DNA of 13,318 nt from Bacillota bacterium. Its GTDB lineage: Bacteria; Bacillota_A; Clostridia; DSM-8532. A program made the position numbers and the translations under genes. This document shows, piece by piece, positions 1-7,370 of the stretch. Under the pieces are notes generated by a model. That model saw only the letters and a list, made by a program, of their open reading frames with translations. It had not been told where the DNA came from and searched no databases. Every line of letters starts with the position of its first letter. The first letter of the stretch is position 1. The stretch covers positions 1 to 13,318 of the forward strand of contig JAFADM010000054.1 of the NCBI GenBank assembly GCA_023424865.1, given 5' to 3'.

Positions 1-13
1 TTTCATATGAACT

Positions 14-70
14 AGCACCGAAGGATAGCTATTATTTTATAAATTAATCCGATTTAGGTGCTTTTTTTTT
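14..70 (+). terminator. Probable intrinsic terminator of an upstream gene
   Basis: AGCACC at 14-19 is complementary to GGTGCT at 57-62, and a nested GGAT/ATCC pair (23-26 with 47-50) extends the fold across an AT-rich loop. The right arm runs directly into an unbroken T tract ending at 70. This is the arrangement of a rho-independent terminator for a + strand gene lying left of the window. The loop is long, so the exact fold is uncertain. It insulates the glycosylation operon that starts at 135. Confidence 0.5.
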
Positions 71-134
71 GCCTTGAATTGGGTTAGAATGGATCGAGTT
101 ACAAGAGAGAACAAGGAGGTTAACAAAAGCGGTT

Positions 135-1439
135 ATGTCCAGATTACAGCGTGGGACAGGCAGCTTAAAGAGCGTTCCGCTTTTTGAGCGTTACGGCTCA
201 CTTATTATAATTGCTCTTTTCTTACGGCTCCTGTTAACGGCTATTCCCTCCTATTCCATTGATATGGGCGGATATACGGCATGGAGCGATTATCTTGCAA
301 AAAACGGACCTGCCGGATTATACGGTGAGTCGGGCTATCATATTGTTTACGCTCCCTTTTTTCAATACTTTCTTTGGCTTACCGGCGAAATAAAGGCTCT
401 TTTTTCGCTTTCCACGGGGTTCCAGGCCTATCTTATCAAGATTTGGTCGGTGCTTTTTGAAGCACTGGGAGGCTGTCTTTTATTTCTACTGTCCAAAAAA
501 TACAAGAATGAAGAAAAGGGCATTATTCTTGCACTAATCTTTTTCATAAACCCGGCTGTCATCATGAATTCCTCTGTTTGGGGACAATTTGATTCCGTTC
601 CGGCAGCTATGCTCTTGGGTGTTTTATACCTTTTTGAAGCCAAACAGAAAAACGCGGCTGCGCTTTTGTTCCTTGTGGCTGTTTTAACCAAGCCCCAAAG
701 CGGTCTTCTTTTGCCGGTGGTACTTTACCTTTATTTCAGAGATTTTCGAATGGACTTTAAACATCTGTCCAGGCTTGCAACGGGGCTGGCTGGCGGAGTG
801 GTTTTATACCTTCTTATTGTGCTGCCCTTCTACAATCCCACAGCTAAAGCCGGAAATCCCGTACCACAGGTTCTGGATCCTTTTTACTGGCTTTTCGAGC
901 TGTATTCCAGAAGCATGGATGATTACCCCTACGCCACAGCCAATGCCTTCAATTTCTGGTATCTGTTAGGGGGACAAACGCAAGATGACGGGCTATCCTT
1001 CTTGGGACTCACCTATAGCCTTTGGGGATATATTCTTTTAGCCTGTGTCCTGGGTTACGCCTTTTTCATGCTTATAAAAGGACGGGCCTCGGCTCACGCC
1101 CTGGCGTACTTTTCCTTTCTTGTGCTTTTCAGCGCATTTATGTTTATGTCGCGGATGCATGAGCGTTATCTGCTCCCTGCTGTCAGCTTTATTATGCTCA
1201 GCCTTATTTGGAATAAAAGGCATGTCCTTACGGCCGTTCTTACCAGCCTCTGTGTTTTTTCAAACCATTTATACCTTTATCTCGTCTCATTTGAAAAACG
1301 TTATTGGCTGGATCCATCCGATGGCATTGCCTTGTTTTTGTCCTTTTTAACCCTTGTCACCTATGGATTAGCAGTATTTGACGGGTATAAACTTTTTATT
1401 GAAACACATAACAAGAAAAAAGGAATGGAAGTACAATGA
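135..1439 (+). CDS. Gpi18-like GT-C membrane mannosyltransferase
   Basis: A 434-residue polytopic membrane protein with about ten hydrophobic segments, resembling the Gpi18-like/COG5542 group of GT-C glycosyltransferases. These enzymes transfer a sugar, usually mannose, from a polyprenyl-phosphate donor to an acceptor outside the cytoplasmic membrane. Signature stretches seen are an acidic residue in the first outer loop (D43, in IDMGGY), WGQFD at 149-153, LTKPQ at 184-188, an ANAFNFWYLLGG segment near 269-280, and MHERYLLP at 341-348. The ATG at 135 is preceded by AAGGAGGT at 113-120, a strong site but with a long 14-base spacer; no alternative in-frame start lies closer. The stop overlaps the next start (ATGA), so the two genes are translationally coupled. 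Donor and acceptor cannot be read from sequence; the mannosyl assignment is by family only. Confidence 0.8.
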   Translation: MSRLQRGTGSLKSVPLFERYGSLIIIALFLRLLLTAIPSYSIDMGGYTAWSDYLAKNGPAGLYGESGYHIVYAPFFQYFLWLTGEIKALFSLSTGFQAYLIKIWSVLFEALGGCLLFLLSKKYKNEEKGIILALIFFINPAVIMNSSVWGQFDSVPAAMLLGVLYLFEAKQKNAAALLFLVAVLTKPQSGLLLPVVLYLYFRDFRMDFKHLSRLATGLAGGVVLYLLIVLPFYNPTAKAGNPVPQVLDPFYWLFELYSRSMDDYPYATANAFNFWYLLGGQTQDDGLSFLGLTYSLWGYILLACVLGYAFFMLIKGRASAHALAYFSFLVLFSAFMFMSRMHERYLLPAVSFIMLSLIWNKRHVLTAVLTSLCVFSNHLYLYLVSFEKRYWLDPSDGIALFLSFLTLVTYGLAVFDGYKLFIETHNKKKGMEVQ

Positions 1440-3268
1440 ACAATAATCGCCTGACCTCCAAGGATATTAAGCTTATGGCGGCTGTTACGGCCATTTATCT
1501 TCTGGTTGCCCTTATCAATCTGGGATCCTTCACGGCCCCGCAGACAGGCTGGGAACCGGATAAGCTCAACGAAACCTTTATTGTGGATTTTGGACGGGAG
1601 GTTGAGCTGGATAAAATCATGGTTTACGGAGGACTGGGCCACGCCTGGGGATGCTTCGGCTCCCTGGAAATTGAAGCCTGGCAAAACGGCGAGTATGTTC
1701 CCTATACCTTTGTAGACGTTAAATCCATCTTTAAATGGCATTATTCAACCGACCAGGTGAAAACGGACAAGCTCCGGTTCAAGGCCACTTTTCTTAGAAC
1801 GGACAACGAATCGGATAAAAACCGCTTCTATAAGGCTGAATACCGGGAGATCGGCTTCTTCAGCGGAGAAACTCTTATAACCGGCTTTGTCGCGGACAAC
1901 AGCGAGGCAACTTACCTGATGTTCGACGAGCAGGCCCTGGTTCCTGAGCGCCCCAATGTGCTGAACAGCACTTACTTTGATGAAATTTACTTTCCCCGTA
2001 CGGCCTTAGAGCAAATGGAGCAGAGAGATGTTCTCTATGAAAACACCCATCCCCCACTTGGCAAGACACTGCTCACCTATGGTATAAGCCTTTTTGGAAT
2101 GACTCCCTTTGGCTGGCGTATCATGGGAACCCTGTTCGGTGCGGCCATGCTGCCCTTAATGCATTTAATCGGAAAAAGACTTTTTAAAAGCAGCTTCTGG
2201 GCACTGTTTTGCACCGTCCTTTTTGCCTTTGACTTCATGCACTTCGCTCAGACACGCCTTGCAACCATAGACAGCTACACGGTCTTCTTCATCATGGCCA
2301 TGTACTACTTTATGCTGAGATATTATGATACGCCTTCCTATGAGAGAGGCGTTCTGAAATCCTTTATTCCCCTGCTGCTTTCCGGTATCATGCTGGGTCT
2401 TGGCGGTGCCAGCAAGTGGATTGGCTTTTACGGTGTCACCGGTCTGGCCGTTCTCTTCTTTATGTCCAGAGGCTATGACTACAGCTCCTATAACAATCAA
2501 TTAAACCGGAAAATAAAGGACGGCAGTCTGGAGCCATCCCGCAAAGCCCATCATTTAACTTCCTATTTGGGCAAATATTTCTATCTCACATGTCTTTGCT
2601 GCATTGTGTTTTTCATAGCCATTCCCCTTGCTATTTACGTTCTCTCCTTCCTGCCCATACATTACAATCAGGGCGATAAAGGATTAATAAAGCAGGTTCT
2701 GGATTCTATAAAAAGCATGTTTGATTACCACAAGGGTGTTACCTCGCCTCATCCCTATTCCTCTCCCTGGTATGAATGGCCATTAAGCCTGCGTCCCATT
2801 TTTTACTTCCAGGGCTCCCTCCTTCCTGAGGGCATGGGTGCAGCCATTGCCTCCTTCGGTAATCCACTGGTTTGGTGGACAGGCCTTATTTCACTCTTTC
2901 TTATAGCGGGGCATGCTATATCCCGCCTGCTTAAGAAGGTTCGTCTTACCCTTGAAGAAAGCGAAACCGCCAAGCTTGTTTGGTTCCCAATAATCGGTTA
3001 TTTTTCCTTTTACATTCCCTGGATCGTGGCACCCAGAAAGCTGACCTTTATCTATCATTACTTTGCATGCGTCCCCTTTCTCATTCTCATGATTGGTTTT
3101 GTTTTCCGGTATTTGGAAGAAAAGGGCATCTTCACCCGACGCACAACCCTGATTTTCCTGGGGCTGACAGGCCTGCTTTTTGTCATTTACTATCCCCTGC
3201 TTTCCGGAATAGAGGTTCCCAGGGTATATCTTAATATACTGCAGCTTCTTCCCAGATGGGAGTGGTAA
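1436..3268 (+). CDS. PMT-family (GT39) glycosyltransferase with N-terminal beta-sandwich insert
   Basis: A 610-residue multi-pass protein of the dolichyl/polyprenyl-phosphate-mannose protein mannosyltransferase family (GT39). It is expected to O-glycosylate exported proteins at the outer face of the membrane. The catalytic acidic pair of the first outer loop is D182-E183 (YFDEIYF), followed by THPPLGK around H205, and later GASKWIG and an HYFACVPF helix. One hydrophobic helix (about 14-31) is followed by roughly 110 residues of soluble sequence before the DE motif. That segment (VDFGREVELDKIMVYGG, KLRFKA, YREIGFF) reads like a discoidin/F5-8-type-C beta-sandwich, which is not part of the canonical PMT fold. 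The gene overlaps the stop of the preceding gene by four bases, with an AGGAATGGAAG ribosome site. The family is confident; the sugar and target proteins are unknown. Confidence 0.85.
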   Translation: MNNNRLTSKDIKLMAAVTAIYLLVALINLGSFTAPQTGWEPDKLNETFIVDFGREVELDKIMVYGGLGHAWGCFGSLEIEAWQNGEYVPYTFVDVKSIFKWHYSTDQVKTDKLRFKATFLRTDNESDKNRFYKAEYREIGFFSGETLITGFVADNSEATYLMFDEQALVPERPNVLNSTYFDEIYFPRTALEQMEQRDVLYENTHPPLGKTLLTYGISLFGMTPFGWRIMGTLFGAAMLPLMHLIGKRLFKSSFWALFCTVLFAFDFMHFAQTRLATIDSYTVFFIMAMYYFMLRYYDTPSYERGVLKSFIPLLLSGIMLGLGGASKWIGFYGVTGLAVLFFMSRGYDYSSYNNQLNRKIKDGSLEPSRKAHHLTSYLGKYFYLTCLCCIVFFIAIPLAIYVLSFLPIHYNQGDKGLIKQVLDSIKSMFDYHKGVTSPHPYSSPWYEWPLSLRPIFYFQGSLLPEGMGAAIASFGNPLVWWTGLISLFLIAGHAISRLLKKVRLTLEESETAKLVWFPIIGYFSFYIPWIVAPRKLTFIYHYFACVPFLILMIGFVFRYLEEKGIFTRRTTLIFLGLTGLLFVIYYPLLSGIEVPRVYLNILQLLPRWEW

Positions 3269-3272
3269 TATT

Positions 3273-3276
3273 GGAG
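3273..3276 (+). promoter_or_regulatory. Ribosome binding site deciding the GtrA start
   Basis: GGAG lies six bases before the ATG at 3283. The earlier in-frame ATG at 3256, inside the preceding gene, has only a pyrimidine-rich stretch upstream. A TTG at 3271 with GGGAG at 3258-3262 is a weaker alternative. Confidence 0.5.
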
Positions 3277-3282
3277 AAATTC

Positions 3283-3306
3283 ATGGATAAGTTTATGGAT
3301 AAGTTT
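3283..3306 (+). repeat. 12-base perfect tandem duplication at the GtrA start
   Basis: ATGGATAAGTTT occurs twice back to back, duplicating the start codon and four codons (MDKF) in frame. It probably arose by replication slippage and leaves two equivalent ATG codons. Confidence 0.9.
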
Positions 3307-3753
3307 TTTACTTTTATGAGCCGAATTCCTTTACTGAATAAATTCGCAACACCCGAAACCTTTTGGCAGTTTGTGCGCTATCTGGTTGTGGGCTTTACTA
3401 CCTTTGGGATTGAATACGGCCTTTTTGTTTTCATTCGCGGAAACACAACGCTGAATGAGCTTTTGGTCAATATAATGGTATATACAATTATTTTTTGGAT
3501 TAATTTCCTTTTGAATAAGTTCTTTTCCTTTAAGTCCAAAACCAATTTTAAAAAGCAGCTGCTGTCCTACAGTATTCTCTTTGTGTTTAACCTTGTTGTA
3601 GGAAATGTTCTGTTATTCTCAGGCATTCGGCATTTGCTGGTTTTAAGCTTCGGAGAAGGCACCTGGCCGGTGCTGTATCTGCCGAAAATATTAATTATGT
3701 TTTTTATTGTTTCATGGAATTTTGTCCTATACAAAAAGGTCATTTATAAATAA
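3283..3753 (+). CDS. GtrA-like membrane protein (probable polyprenyl-linked sugar flippase)
   Basis: A protein of 156 residues from the preferred start (165 if the ATG at 3256 is used), with four hydrophobic helices typical of the GtrA family (PF04138). Family landmarks are FVRYLVVGFTT at the first helix, NFLLNKFFSF after the second, and a C-terminal WNFVLYKKVIYK tail. GtrA proteins are thought to move polyprenyl-phosphate-linked sugars across the membrane and usually sit beside a GtrB-like GT2, as here (5211). The ATG at 3283 is preferred because GGAG precedes it by six bases. The first eight codons are a perfect 12-base tandem duplication giving MDKFMDKF, so the ATG at 3295 is another possible start. 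The gene begins just after the PMT stop, within the same operon. Confidence 0.8.
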   Translation: MDKFMDKFFTFMSRIPLLNKFATPETFWQFVRYLVVGFTTFGIEYGLFVFIRGNTTLNELLVNIMVYTIIFWINFLLNKFFSFKSKTNFKKQLLSYSILFVFNLVVGNVLLFSGIRHLLVLSFGEGTWPVLYLPKILIMFFIVSWNFVLYKKVIYK

Positions 3754-3793
3754 GCATTGCATAGAGCAGTGCGTGGCGTTTCGTAGGAAAGGG

Positions 3794-5131
3794 ATGAAGA
3801 TAAGAGCTATGAGCGAAAACAAAGCAAAGCGAATCGCCGTTATCGGAGCCGGCATGACAGGTCTTACGGCAGCGTTGAAGCTGGCGGAACAGGGTTTCTC
3901 GGTTACCGTTTACGAAAAAACTTCTGTAACCGGTGGGCTGGCTTCGGGTTTTCCAGTGGGCAAGGATGTGCTGGACAGGTTTTACCACCATTTTTTTACA
4001 AGTGATACGGAACTCATTGAGCTTATTGAAAGCCTCCAGCTTGGAAATGCCATAGGCTGGCACCAGCCAGGCAATGCCATTTATCTGGATAACACACTTT
4101 TTCCCTTTACCACACCTCTCGATCTACTAAGGTTTACCCCACTGTCCTTTGTTTCCCGTATACGCATGGGCATGCTGGTGGTGCTTTCACGTTTTGTAAA
4201 GGATTTTCATCCCTACGAAAAGATTACGGCCAGAGAATGGATTATAAAAAGAGGCGGCGAAGATACCTATAAAAAGGTTTGGGGCCCCCTTTTAAAAGCG
4301 AAATTTGATGCGGATGCCGATACCATATCCGGCACCTGGATCTGGAACAAGTTTAAGCTGAGGGGCTCCTCCCGCGGAAAGAATATTAACAAGGAAGAGC
4401 TGGGCTATTTAAAGGGCGGCTTCGAAAGGCTTGCACTGGCTCTGGTCCATAAGCTTGAAGAAAAGGGTAGCCAGGTTTTTCTGGACAGCCCAGTAAAGGG
4501 TATCCGGAAAACTACCGAAGGTTTTTTTAAAGTTCTTACCTCAATGGGCGAAGAAACGTTTCATCAGATTCTTTATACCGGCTCCCCCGCTTCCCTGGCA
4601 GGCCTTGACACCAACCTTCCTGAAAACTACATAGGAAAGCTATTAAAATTACCTGCAAAAGCCAACCTTTGTGTGGCTCTGGAATTGTCGGAAGGCCTGT
4701 CCCCCTATTACTGGATAACAATAGCCCAGGACGGACTTCCCTTTGTTCTTGCAATAGAGCATACACGGCTTGTGGGAATGGGTAACTATGGCTCCCATAT
4801 TGTTTATCTATCCAGGTACATCGATCCGGCGGATCCCTTTTTCAAGGCTTCCGATGATGAAATTATCCGGGTGTTTTTAGACGGACTCAAAAAGGTATTC
4901 CCTGCATTCTCGGATAAAACCGTAAAAAAGGCCACTTTAAGCCGTGCCGAATACGCCCAGCCTGTTGTGTCCATGGGCTATGAAAAGCTTCTGCTTCCCT
5001 ATGAAACACCTCTTAAGGGATTTTATACGGCTTCCATGTCACAGATTTATCCGGAGGACAGAGGACTGAATTATGCTGTGAGGCTTGGCATACGGGTATC
5101 CGAAGAAATGGTCGGGGCCTTAAAGAACTAG
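3794..5131 (+). CDS. FAD-dependent amine-oxidase/desaturase-like oxidoreductase
   Basis: A 445-residue soluble flavoprotein of the NAD(P)-binding Rossmann amine oxidase / protoporphyrinogen-oxidase / phytoene-desaturase superfamily. The dinucleotide-binding motif is GAGMTG at 18-23, with the ribose-binding acidic residue E41 at the end of the second strand, then a TGGLAS loop at 46-51. The C-terminal PEDRGLNYA segment matches the second FAD contact region of the superfamily. The start at 3794 is chosen because AGGA at 3785-3788 lies five bases upstream. The open frame extends back to an ATG at 3707 inside gtrA, but that has no ribosome site and would add an unlikely N-terminus; an ATG at 3809 is also possible. 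It lies between the GtrA and GT2 genes, so a role in modifying the lipid-linked sugar or its carrier is plausible, but the substrate is not known. Confidence 0.75.
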   Translation: MKIRAMSENKAKRIAVIGAGMTGLTAALKLAEQGFSVTVYEKTSVTGGLASGFPVGKDVLDRFYHHFFTSDTELIELIESLQLGNAIGWHQPGNAIYLDNTLFPFTTPLDLLRFTPLSFVSRIRMGMLVVLSRFVKDFHPYEKITAREWIIKRGGEDTYKKVWGPLLKAKFDADADTISGTWIWNKFKLRGSSRGKNINKEELGYLKGGFERLALALVHKLEEKGSQVFLDSPVKGIRKTTEGFFKVLTSMGEETFHQILYTGSPASLAGLDTNLPENYIGKLLKLPAKANLCVALELSEGLSPYYWITIAQDGLPFVLAIEHTRLVGMGNYGSHIVYLSRYIDPADPFFKASDDEIIRVFLDGLKKVFPAFSDKTVKKATLSRAEYAQPVVSMGYEKLLLPYETPLKGFYTASMSQIYPEDRGLNYAVRLGIRVSEEMVGALKN

Positions 5132-5157
5132 ATTTACCTGCATTACGCCGGTTTAAG

Positions 5158-5185
5158 TTTAGCTGGCAAGAAAAAATGCTATACT
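5158..5185 (+). promoter_or_regulatory. Possible promoter of the GT2 gene
   Basis: TATACT at 5180-5185 is a good -10 box, 25 bases before the GT2 start. The best -35 candidate, TTTAGC at 5158-5163 (16-base spacer), is poor. The 79-base gap before the GT2 gene leaves room for an internal promoter, but readthrough from the operon is equally possible. Confidence 0.3.
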
Positions 5186-5210
5186 ATAGATAGGTCAGGA
5201 GGTTTACACT

Positions 5211-6188
5211 ATGGAAGAATCCATCCTATGTTCTGTTATCGTTCCTATGTACAATGAAGAAGCCGTGCTTGACGAAACCTGCCGCAGGCTTACGGATATA
5301 ATGGTTAACTCGGGTGTGAGCTATGAAATTGTGTTTGTCAATGACGGCAGCAGGGACAAAACCCCCCAGCTGTTACGTGCCTATTGCGAAAAGGATAATC
5401 GTATCAAGCTCGTTGATTTTGCCCGCAATTTCGGTCATCAGGTAGCGATTACCGCCGGCATGGATTATGCAGCCGGCCAATGCATGGTTATTATTGACGG
5501 GGATCTTCAGGACCCGCCGGAGCTTATTCCCGATATGATAAGCTTATGGCAAAGCGGTTATGATGTGGTGTACGGAAAAAGAATCTCCAGAAAGGGTGAT
5601 ACCTTTTTTAAAAAAATCACGGCAAAGCTTTTCTACCGGATGCTCCACAGTATGACCGAGGTAAACATACCTGTTGATACGGGAGATTTTCGTCTCATAG
5701 ACCGAAGGGTTGCCGATACCCTCAAGCAGCTTCCTGAACGCAGCCGTTATGTCAGAGGGCTTATGAGCTGGGTTGGCTTTAAACAAACGGCTATTGAATT
5801 TGAAAGGGCGGAGCGTTTTGCGGGAGAAACCAAATACCCCTTGAAAAAAATGATCAAGCTTGCCATGGACGGAATTATGTCCTTTTCCTACAAACCATTG
5901 AAATTTGCCTCCTGGATTGGAGTCACCATTTCGGGTATAAGCTTTGTTTATTTGCTGATAGTGCTCCTCCAGAGGATCTTCATGCCCTCGTCTACCCAAT
6001 CGGGCTGGGCGTCCCTCATTGGTGTCAGCCTCTTTTTTAACGGTATTATTCTTCTGATGCTGGGTATTATCGGGGAATACATCGGCCGTATTTATGACGA
6101 AGCCAAAGGACGTCCCCTTTATATTATTAACGAGCTTAAGAATATGGAGGACAGGGAAAGCCCCAGATACCGCATTACCAAGCGCTGA
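5211..6188 (+). CDS. GtrB/DPM1-like polyprenyl-phosphate glycosyltransferase (GT2)
   Basis: A 325-residue GT-A fold enzyme that transfers a nucleotide-sugar residue onto polyprenyl phosphate at the inner face of the membrane. The N-terminal catalytic domain shows SVIVPMYNEE at 8-17, NDGS at 44-47, the metal-binding DGD at 96-98 and QDPPE at 100-104, the usual pattern for bactoprenol glucosyl/mannosyl transferases. Two C-terminal helices (about 232-257 and 268-295) anchor it, as in GtrB and related proteins. An ideal AGGAGG at 5197-5202 stands eight bases before the ATG. With GtrA and two GT-C enzymes upstream, it most likely supplies their lipid-linked donor. After the stop only a weak hairpin (GAGGC 6187-6191 with GCCTT 6200-6204, four Ts) separates it from the convergent gene. 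The transferred sugar cannot be determined from sequence. Confidence 0.87.
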   Translation: MEESILCSVIVPMYNEEAVLDETCRRLTDIMVNSGVSYEIVFVNDGSRDKTPQLLRAYCEKDNRIKLVDFARNFGHQVAITAGMDYAAGQCMVIIDGDLQDPPELIPDMISLWQSGYDVVYGKRISRKGDTFFKKITAKLFYRMLHSMTEVNIPVDTGDFRLIDRRVADTLKQLPERSRYVRGLMSWVGFKQTAIEFERAERFAGETKYPLKKMIKLAMDGIMSFSYKPLKFASWIGVTISGISFVYLLIVLLQRIFMPSSTQSGWASLIGVSLFFNGIILLMLGIIGEYIGRIYDEAKGRPLYIINELKNMEDRESPRYRITKR

Positions 6189-6230
6189 GGCATTTCGCCG
6201 CCTTTTCCATGTCCTTTATATTATTGCCTT

Positions 6231-7310
6231 CTAATCCTCAAAAAGTATTTTACTGCTCATAAGGCCACTTTTCATAACCCATTTTCTGATTTGACGGTTA
6301 TACATGCCGGGACTTTTCAGGCGCTTTAGGAAAAGGTTCCTTCTAAGATCGGCAAGAGCCTTCACATAGCGCTTCTGAAAGCCATCAGTCCCTTCATTCA
6401 GACATTGAGCCAGAGTGTGGGCGCTTCTTAAGGCGTAGCTTATTCCCTCAGCTGAACTGGGGCTTATTAAGCCTGCCGCTTCTCCAATAAGAGCGGCGTT
6501 CTCCGTTCCGGTAAAAAGGTCCCCTCTGCCCGAAGGGCGAAGAATATATGCGCCTTCTCTCAAAAGCCGCTTGCCGTAACGAAAGCCATAGCCTCTAAGC
6601 TTTTCTTTCAGCAACTCAAACTTTTGGGAAGCCGTTTTGTCCGTTTCCAAGGCTGAGCCTATCATAAGAGTACCGTTTTTGGAAATGGTCCAGGAATAGA
6701 AATCGGTAATTTCACTGTCAAAGACCGCACCGTAATAAGGAACCTCTTCCTCAGTTTCAAACCATTCCTGAATGGAAATGTATTTACGACATTCTTTCCT
6801 GTTTTCAGGCATAAGCTGTCTTCGAACACCAGACCAGGCTCCGTCTGCACCGATTACAACTTTTACTTTTTCGGTGTAGATTTTTTTATCATGCATAAAG
6901 GCAATATCGTAGCCTTCCCTGGTCTCGCTCAAGGATGTAAACCGGCAGCCCATGGCCAGGTCCACCGTATCCGGAACAAGGGAAGCAAGCCAGCGATCAA
7001 ATCGGTTTCTGTCCATATTAAAGTAAAAACGCTGATAAAAGCGCTCAATCTGATTATCAAAATCAATGGTTCTTACCAGAAACAGCTGGGGATCCACTAA
7101 AACATCCGTTGGAACAGCCAATCCCATACGTCCCAGAATGTTCTGGGCATCCGGTGCCAATAAGCCGCCGCAGCATTTTCCCCGCTTATGTTCACTTTCA
7201 TCCAGAAGATCACGCCTGTCAAGCAGGAGCACCTTATAACGGCTGTCAAGAAGGCGGGCGGCTGTCGCCCCCGCTGGGCCTGCTCCCACTATGGCGATAT
7301 CGTATGCCAT
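6231..7310 (-). CDS. Geranylgeranyl-reductase-family FAD enzyme (CbrA-like)
   Basis: A 359-residue flavoprotein with the PHBH-type fold shared by geranylgeranyl reductases and CbrA-like oxidoreductases. The FAD motif is GAGPAG at 9-14 with acidic D31 closing the second strand. KCCGGLLAPDA around 45-55 is the cysteine/glycine loop typical of this family. A mid-protein IGADGAWSGVRR carries the DG motif, and IGEAAGLISPSSAEG carries the second FAD contact, with Glu where most members have Asp. There is no signal peptide or clear membrane helix. AGGAGG lies seven bases upstream of the ATG. The gene is transcribed towards the glycosylation operon from its own promoter (7342-7370). Family members hydrogenate isoprenoid double bonds or are of unknown function. 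Acting on the polyprenol carrier of the neighbouring operon is an attractive but unproven idea. Confidence 0.75.
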   Translation of the reverse strand: MAYDIAIVGAGPAGATAARLLDSRYKVLLLDRRDLLDESEHKRGKCCGGLLAPDAQNILGRMGLAVPTDVLVDPQLFLVRTIDFDNQIERFYQRFYFNMDRNRFDRWLASLVPDTVDLAMGCRFTSLSETREGYDIAFMHDKKIYTEKVKVVIGADGAWSGVRRQLMPENRKECRKYISIQEWFETEEEVPYYGAVFDSEITDFYSWTISKNGTLMIGSALETDKTASQKFELLKEKLRGYGFRYGKRLLREGAYILRPSGRGDLFTGTENAALIGEAAGLISPSSAEGISYALRSAHTLAQCLNEGTDGFQKRYVKALADLRRNLFLKRLKSPGMYNRQIRKWVMKSGLMSSKILFED

Positions 7311-7341
7311 CTGTCATCCTCCTAATGTGCTTCTTCTTATG

Positions 7342-7370
7342 ATTCTAAACGACACCATTAACTTTGTCCA
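7342..7370 (-). promoter_or_regulatory. Sigma-70/SigA-type promoter of the geranylgeranyl-reductase-like gene
   Basis: Read on the minus strand, TGGACA (7365-7370) and TAGAAT (7342-7347) each match five of six consensus bases and are separated by exactly 17 bases. The -10 box lies about 32 bases before the ATG at 7310. The -35 box is inside the last codons of the upstream protease-like gene. Confidence 0.5.

Noticed and set aside
85..90. TAGAAT as a -10 box for the glycosylation operon
   Set aside because: The hexamer 17 bases upstream is only part of a T tract, and the nearby TTGAAT at 74-79 is just five bases away. No acceptable promoter pair could be made.
1361..1741. 126-codon minus-strand open frame across the GT-C/PMT junction
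   Set aside because: It is the shadow of two coupled, well-recognised genes on the plus strand.
3707..3793. N-terminal extension of the FAD oxidoreductase from the ATG at 3707
   Set aside because: It lies inside gtrA in another frame, has no ribosome site, and adds a Cys/Arg-rich stretch before the Rossmann strand.
5544..5999. 151-codon open frame on the minus strand inside the GT2 gene
   Set aside because: It is antisense to a clear GT2 domain, has no ribosome site and no recognisable motif.
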